A program made the position numbers and the translations under genes. DNA of 64,000 nt, from contig JANJXV010000040.1 of the NCBI GenBank assembly GCA_024803745.1, positions 4,345,920-4,409,919 of the forward strand, in the 5' to 3' direction. The first letter of the stretch is position 1, and every line of letters begins with the position of its first letter. Shown here in pieces: positions 61,105 through 64,000 of this stretch. A model generated the notes under the pieces. The model did not search any database. It saw only the letters and a program-made list of their open reading frames with translations, and had not been told where the DNA came from. The stretch is from Megascapheus bottae. Its lineage: Eukaryota > Chordata > Mammalia > Rodentia > Geomyidae.

Positions 61105-61322
61105 CCTGCCTGTCACCCCAGCTCCTCAGGAGGCTGAGATCTGAGGATCACAGGTTCAAAGCCAGCCCAGGCAGGAAAGTCCAGGAGACTCTGATCTCCA
61201 GTGAACCACCAGAAAACCAGACGTGGAGCTGTGGTTCAAGGGGTAGAGCGCCAGCCTGGAGTGAAAGAAGTTCAGGGACAGCGCCCAGGCCCTGAGTTCA
61301 AGACCCAAGACCCGCATAACAA
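61105..61322 (+). repeat. B1-like-Geo SINE
   Basis: cctgcctgtcaccccagctc to gttcaagacccaagacccgc, directly after the CCAT array. Confidence 0.8.
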
Positions 61323-61509
61323 GAAAAAGAAATGGTGCTACTAATACTTGAATAGGAATAGAGTCAGGTGGTGAAATCAGTTATCGGGTCATATTTAAAG
61401 GGGAAAACAAAACATCAAAATCTTGAGAGTAGCTCTGTTTTAATTTACATAATATGAAAACGTTTATGAAGACAGTGAGTAGAAACGAATTTAACAGAAA
61501 ATGAAAATG

Positions 61510-61600
61510 AGGTTGGAGGCACAGCTCAGTCGGTAGCCCATTCAGGAAATGAATTAAGTACTCAGGTCCTGAGTTCGAGTCTCTCTCTTGGACCCACAGA
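61510..61600 (+). repeat. tRNA-like/Geo-like SINE fragment
   Basis: gaggttggaggcacagctcag to gagttcgagtctctctcttgg; probably an older SINE. Confidence 0.4.
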
Positions 61601-62199
61601 AAGAAAGTTCACCTATTTTATTGTAGTTTATTATTTTTTTTCCAGTGTATTCCGGGTGCGGGGACAATAGAAAAATGAGCCTTTTGATTTTTTCCTTCCC
61701 TTCTCTGGAAGGCAGGCCTGGCTCCCAGGTTCTGAGTTCGAATCACACTTCTCTGGTGTGTCTCACGCCGACTTCCGAGCCATGCGTCAATTCTCAGCAG
61801 AACCTTTGCCTGTTGGCACTGTGGAGGAGGGGTAGCGCCGTCAGGTTTGGGGGGGCCGCTAGCTGGGGGGGGCGTCTTCTCTCCTCAGGGCACCAAACTC
61901 AGCCACGCAGGGTGAGGGTGAAGTTTCCCCACCCAGTTCTTTTTGTGTTTGTCTCCGTGTGTTGCCACGCTTTTCCACGTATTTGTTTTCCATCTGGCGT
62001 CTCAGCTCTGTAGACAGGGAGAACCTTTCGTTTTTCATTTTTCATTTCCCCTTTCTCCCTGCCTGGGGACGGCTCGTAAATGTGTTTTAACTGAAACACA
62101 CAATGCTCCCTCTGTTTCAGGTCGCAGAATGTGGAGCGGTTTCCCACAGAGGCACTAGGGAAGGAAATAAAAAAACAAATCTGATGCTAATGGGGCGTG
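61601..62199. other. Unique flank, no gene seen
   Basis: Open frames short and unmatched. Confidence 0.4.
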
Positions 62200-62625
62200 A
62201 CTCTGAATATATATTTATAAATAAGTATATATACATTTATAAATTATACATTTATATATAATTATATATATATAGAATTCATAGGTGGGAGAGGTTTGAG
62301 GAATGTAACTACTTTATATATATAGTTTTATATATATAACTATAATATAGAACTTCATATATTTATATATAAAGAATTCATAGGGGAAGTTTGGGGGCTG
62401 TAACCATTTTTAATATATTTATTTATATATAACTATTATATATATAAAGAATTCATAGGTAAAGAAAGTTTAGGGGCTATAATCACTTTTAATATGTATA
62501 TATTTGTATGTAACTATAATATATAGCTATATATATATATATATAAAGAATTCATAGGTGGGAGAAGTTTGGGGCTGTAACCACTTTTAACTATCATTCA
62601 TTATATATATATATATATTAATGTG
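62200..62625. repeat. AT-rich tandem repeat, ~90-bp period
   Basis: gaattcatagg recurs at about 62274, 62366, 62449 and 62548, each followed by a gtttg...gtaac...ctttt segment and a (TA)n spacer. Confidence 0.85.
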
Positions 62626-62626
62626 A

Positions 62627-62870
62627 GTCCTGGTGCTTGAACTCAGGACCTGGGTACAGTACAGTCCCTGAGTGGTTTTTTTGTTTTTGTTTTCTACTCA
62701 AGGCTGGCGCTCTACCACTTGAACCACAGCTCCACATCTGGTTTTCTGGTGGTTTCATTGGTGATCAGAGTCTCCTGGACTTTCCTGCCCGGGCTGGCTT
62801 TGAACTGTGATCCTCAGATCTCAGCCTCCTGAGGAGCTGGGGTGCCAGGCGGGAGCTGCCAGGGCCCGAC
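62627..62870 (-). repeat. B1-like-Geo SINE, complete
   Basis: gtcctggtgcttgaactcagg to gccaggcgggagctgcc, with a poly(T) insertion inside the Geo monomer. Confidence 0.75.
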
Positions 62871-63027
62871 ACTGTTGTTTTAGAGTGAGTCTGCCTGTCA
62901 TGCTTCTTCCTCCTCCGCCTCCTCCTCCCCTCTCCTTCTCTCCTTTTTCTTTGAGACAAGGATGAGGATGAGTGTGTAATCAATGTAAACAACGCCTGCC
63001 TTGCGGGTGGTGTGCTGATTTGCACAA

Positions 63028-63165
63028 AGGCAATCCAGGCCCGGCAGAGGTGAGACTCTGATCTCCAGTAAACCACCAGAAAACCAGACGTGGAGCTGTG
63101 GTTCAAGGGGTAGAGCGCCAGCCTGGAGTGGACAGCGCCCAGGCGCTGAGTTCCAGCTCCACAAA
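63028..63165 (+). repeat. B1-like-Geo SINE, 5'-truncated
   Basis: ccaggcccggcagaggtgag to gctgagttccagctccac. Confidence 0.65.
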
Positions 63166-63709
63166 CAACATCATCAACAACAAATACAGTGCCTATTCTA
63201 CAAAATGAAGAGAAGTGAGGGCAGGGGTGGGTGGGGAGGGCTGAGGCAGAATGCCACAGGGGCCACGACTTCCATGGAGATGCTTTGTGGAGCGGCATCT
63301 CCCCTGTACAACGACTTAAAGGTTCTACGTGGGAAAACAGGGCCATTCTGCTCCAGACCCCAGGTACACTTGGACTTGAGGTTTGAAAAGGTGGCGTGGA
63401 GGTGGGGGGGGGTTTGAAGAAGGGCTCAGTGGGTGTGGAGTTTGGAAAGAAGGTCAGCGAGGACGTGACACAGTGCGTGTGGGAATCACTCAGGGTTTCA
63501 AGCCGTGCGGCAGGAGGGAAGGATGCAGACAAAAGGATGGTATTTACCTCGGAGACAGCAAAAAGGAGAACTGGCACCCGCCATGGCTTTTCAGACTTGG
63601 ATGCATCCTACTGGGAAGTGTGAGATTTCTCTTGCACACCCATGGACTATCTTCACGGAGAAGGGCAGGCACGTTCTTTTTTCCTTTTCCTTCCTGTTGT
63701 TTTAGTGCC
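63166..63709. other. Unique flank, no gene seen
   Basis: Open plus frames of 60-110 codons without recognisable domains. Confidence 0.4.
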
Positions 63710-63862
63710 GGTCTCTGAGCTTGCTTTTCCTCCAATTCAGGCCTTTTGCTGGTTCAGTAGTGGGAAGAGTCTCATGCATTTTCCTGTCCAGGCTGGCTGT
63801 GAGCCTCGATTCTCACACCTCAGCCCCCTTGAGTAGCTGGGATTGTCGCCTGGCTTAGAGAA
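63710..63862 (-). repeat. B1-like SINE, old
   Basis: ttttgctggttcagtagtgg to ttgagtagctgggattgtcgcc. Confidence 0.6.
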
Positions 63863-64000
63863 AGAATTTTCATTGTCATCCAACTCACTCCACCCAGCTG
63901 CTGGTAGCAAATACACCTGGGAAAACACTGAAAATGATAAGGACATAAGTGCCTGAAATGGTGACACCCTCGTGATGAATGATGCCGTTTATAAATTAGC

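Overview
This is mammalian nuclear DNA, most likely from a castorimorph rodent of the superfamily Geomyoidea (kangaroo rats, pocket mice, pocket gophers). The window is saturated with dimeric SINEs that share one right-hand monomer ('Geo') attached either to a tRNA/ID-like left monomer, as described for the IDL-Geo SINE of that superfamily, or to a B1/7SL-like left monomer. The species assignment is inference from SINE type; no species name is visible in the sequence.

The main gene is EPS8 (epidermal growth factor receptor pathway substrate 8) on the minus strand. All coding exons can be placed, from the ATG at 44548-44550 to the stop at 18122-18124. Twenty coding exons keep phase at every junction and give an 816-residue protein (human EPS8: 822). 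The PTB domain, the SH3 domain split over two exons, the proline-rich linker and the C-terminal actin-binding effector region are all present. Two further in-frame microexons (36 and 24 nt, both with good splice sites) lie between the SH3 exon and the proline-rich exon. A CpG-rich promoter with NRF1, GC-box and ETS motifs and a strong donor at 55684 is a plausible non-coding first exon. The 3' UTR probably ends at an AATAAA near 17010-17015, with a nearer alternative at 17516-17521.

On the plus strand, two exons at 11216-11507 (or 11513) and 12645-12803 match the N-terminal ectodomain of PTPRO (GLEPP1 receptor tyrosine phosphatase), which neighbours EPS8 tail-to-tail in other mammals. Here the 5' exons of PTPRO, not its 3' exons, lie about 5 kb from the EPS8 3' end, and no later PTPRO exon is visible. 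This implies a deletion, a rearrangement or a partial duplicate.

Layout: 0-11 kb is repeat-rich (GATA, CT, CA, CTG arrays, three CpG-dense minisatellites around a CpG-rich core at 4.6-4.87 kb). 11.2-12.8 kb holds the PTPRO exons. 13.4 kb holds three octamer motifs on a 30-bp period. 17-44.6 kb is EPS8, interrupted by a 3-kb 15-bp minisatellite (20.8-23.8 kb) and a 3.8-kb 46-bp compound minisatellite (35.0-38.7 kb), both G-rich on the EPS8 sense strand. 34.36-34.69 kb is a CpG-dense block with TGACGT sites at exact 10-bp spacing. 44.6-55.9 kb is the EPS8 5' intron with many SINEs. 55-57.3 kb holds more minisatellites around the promoter. 57.3-64 kb is upstream flank with SINEs and simple repeats.

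Very long open frames (up to about 1,390 codons) over the minisatellites are products of stop-free repeat units and are not genes. No rRNA gene, intact transposon, viral element or CRISPR array was seen. All boundaries come from reading by eye; SINE ends are accurate to roughly 10 bases.
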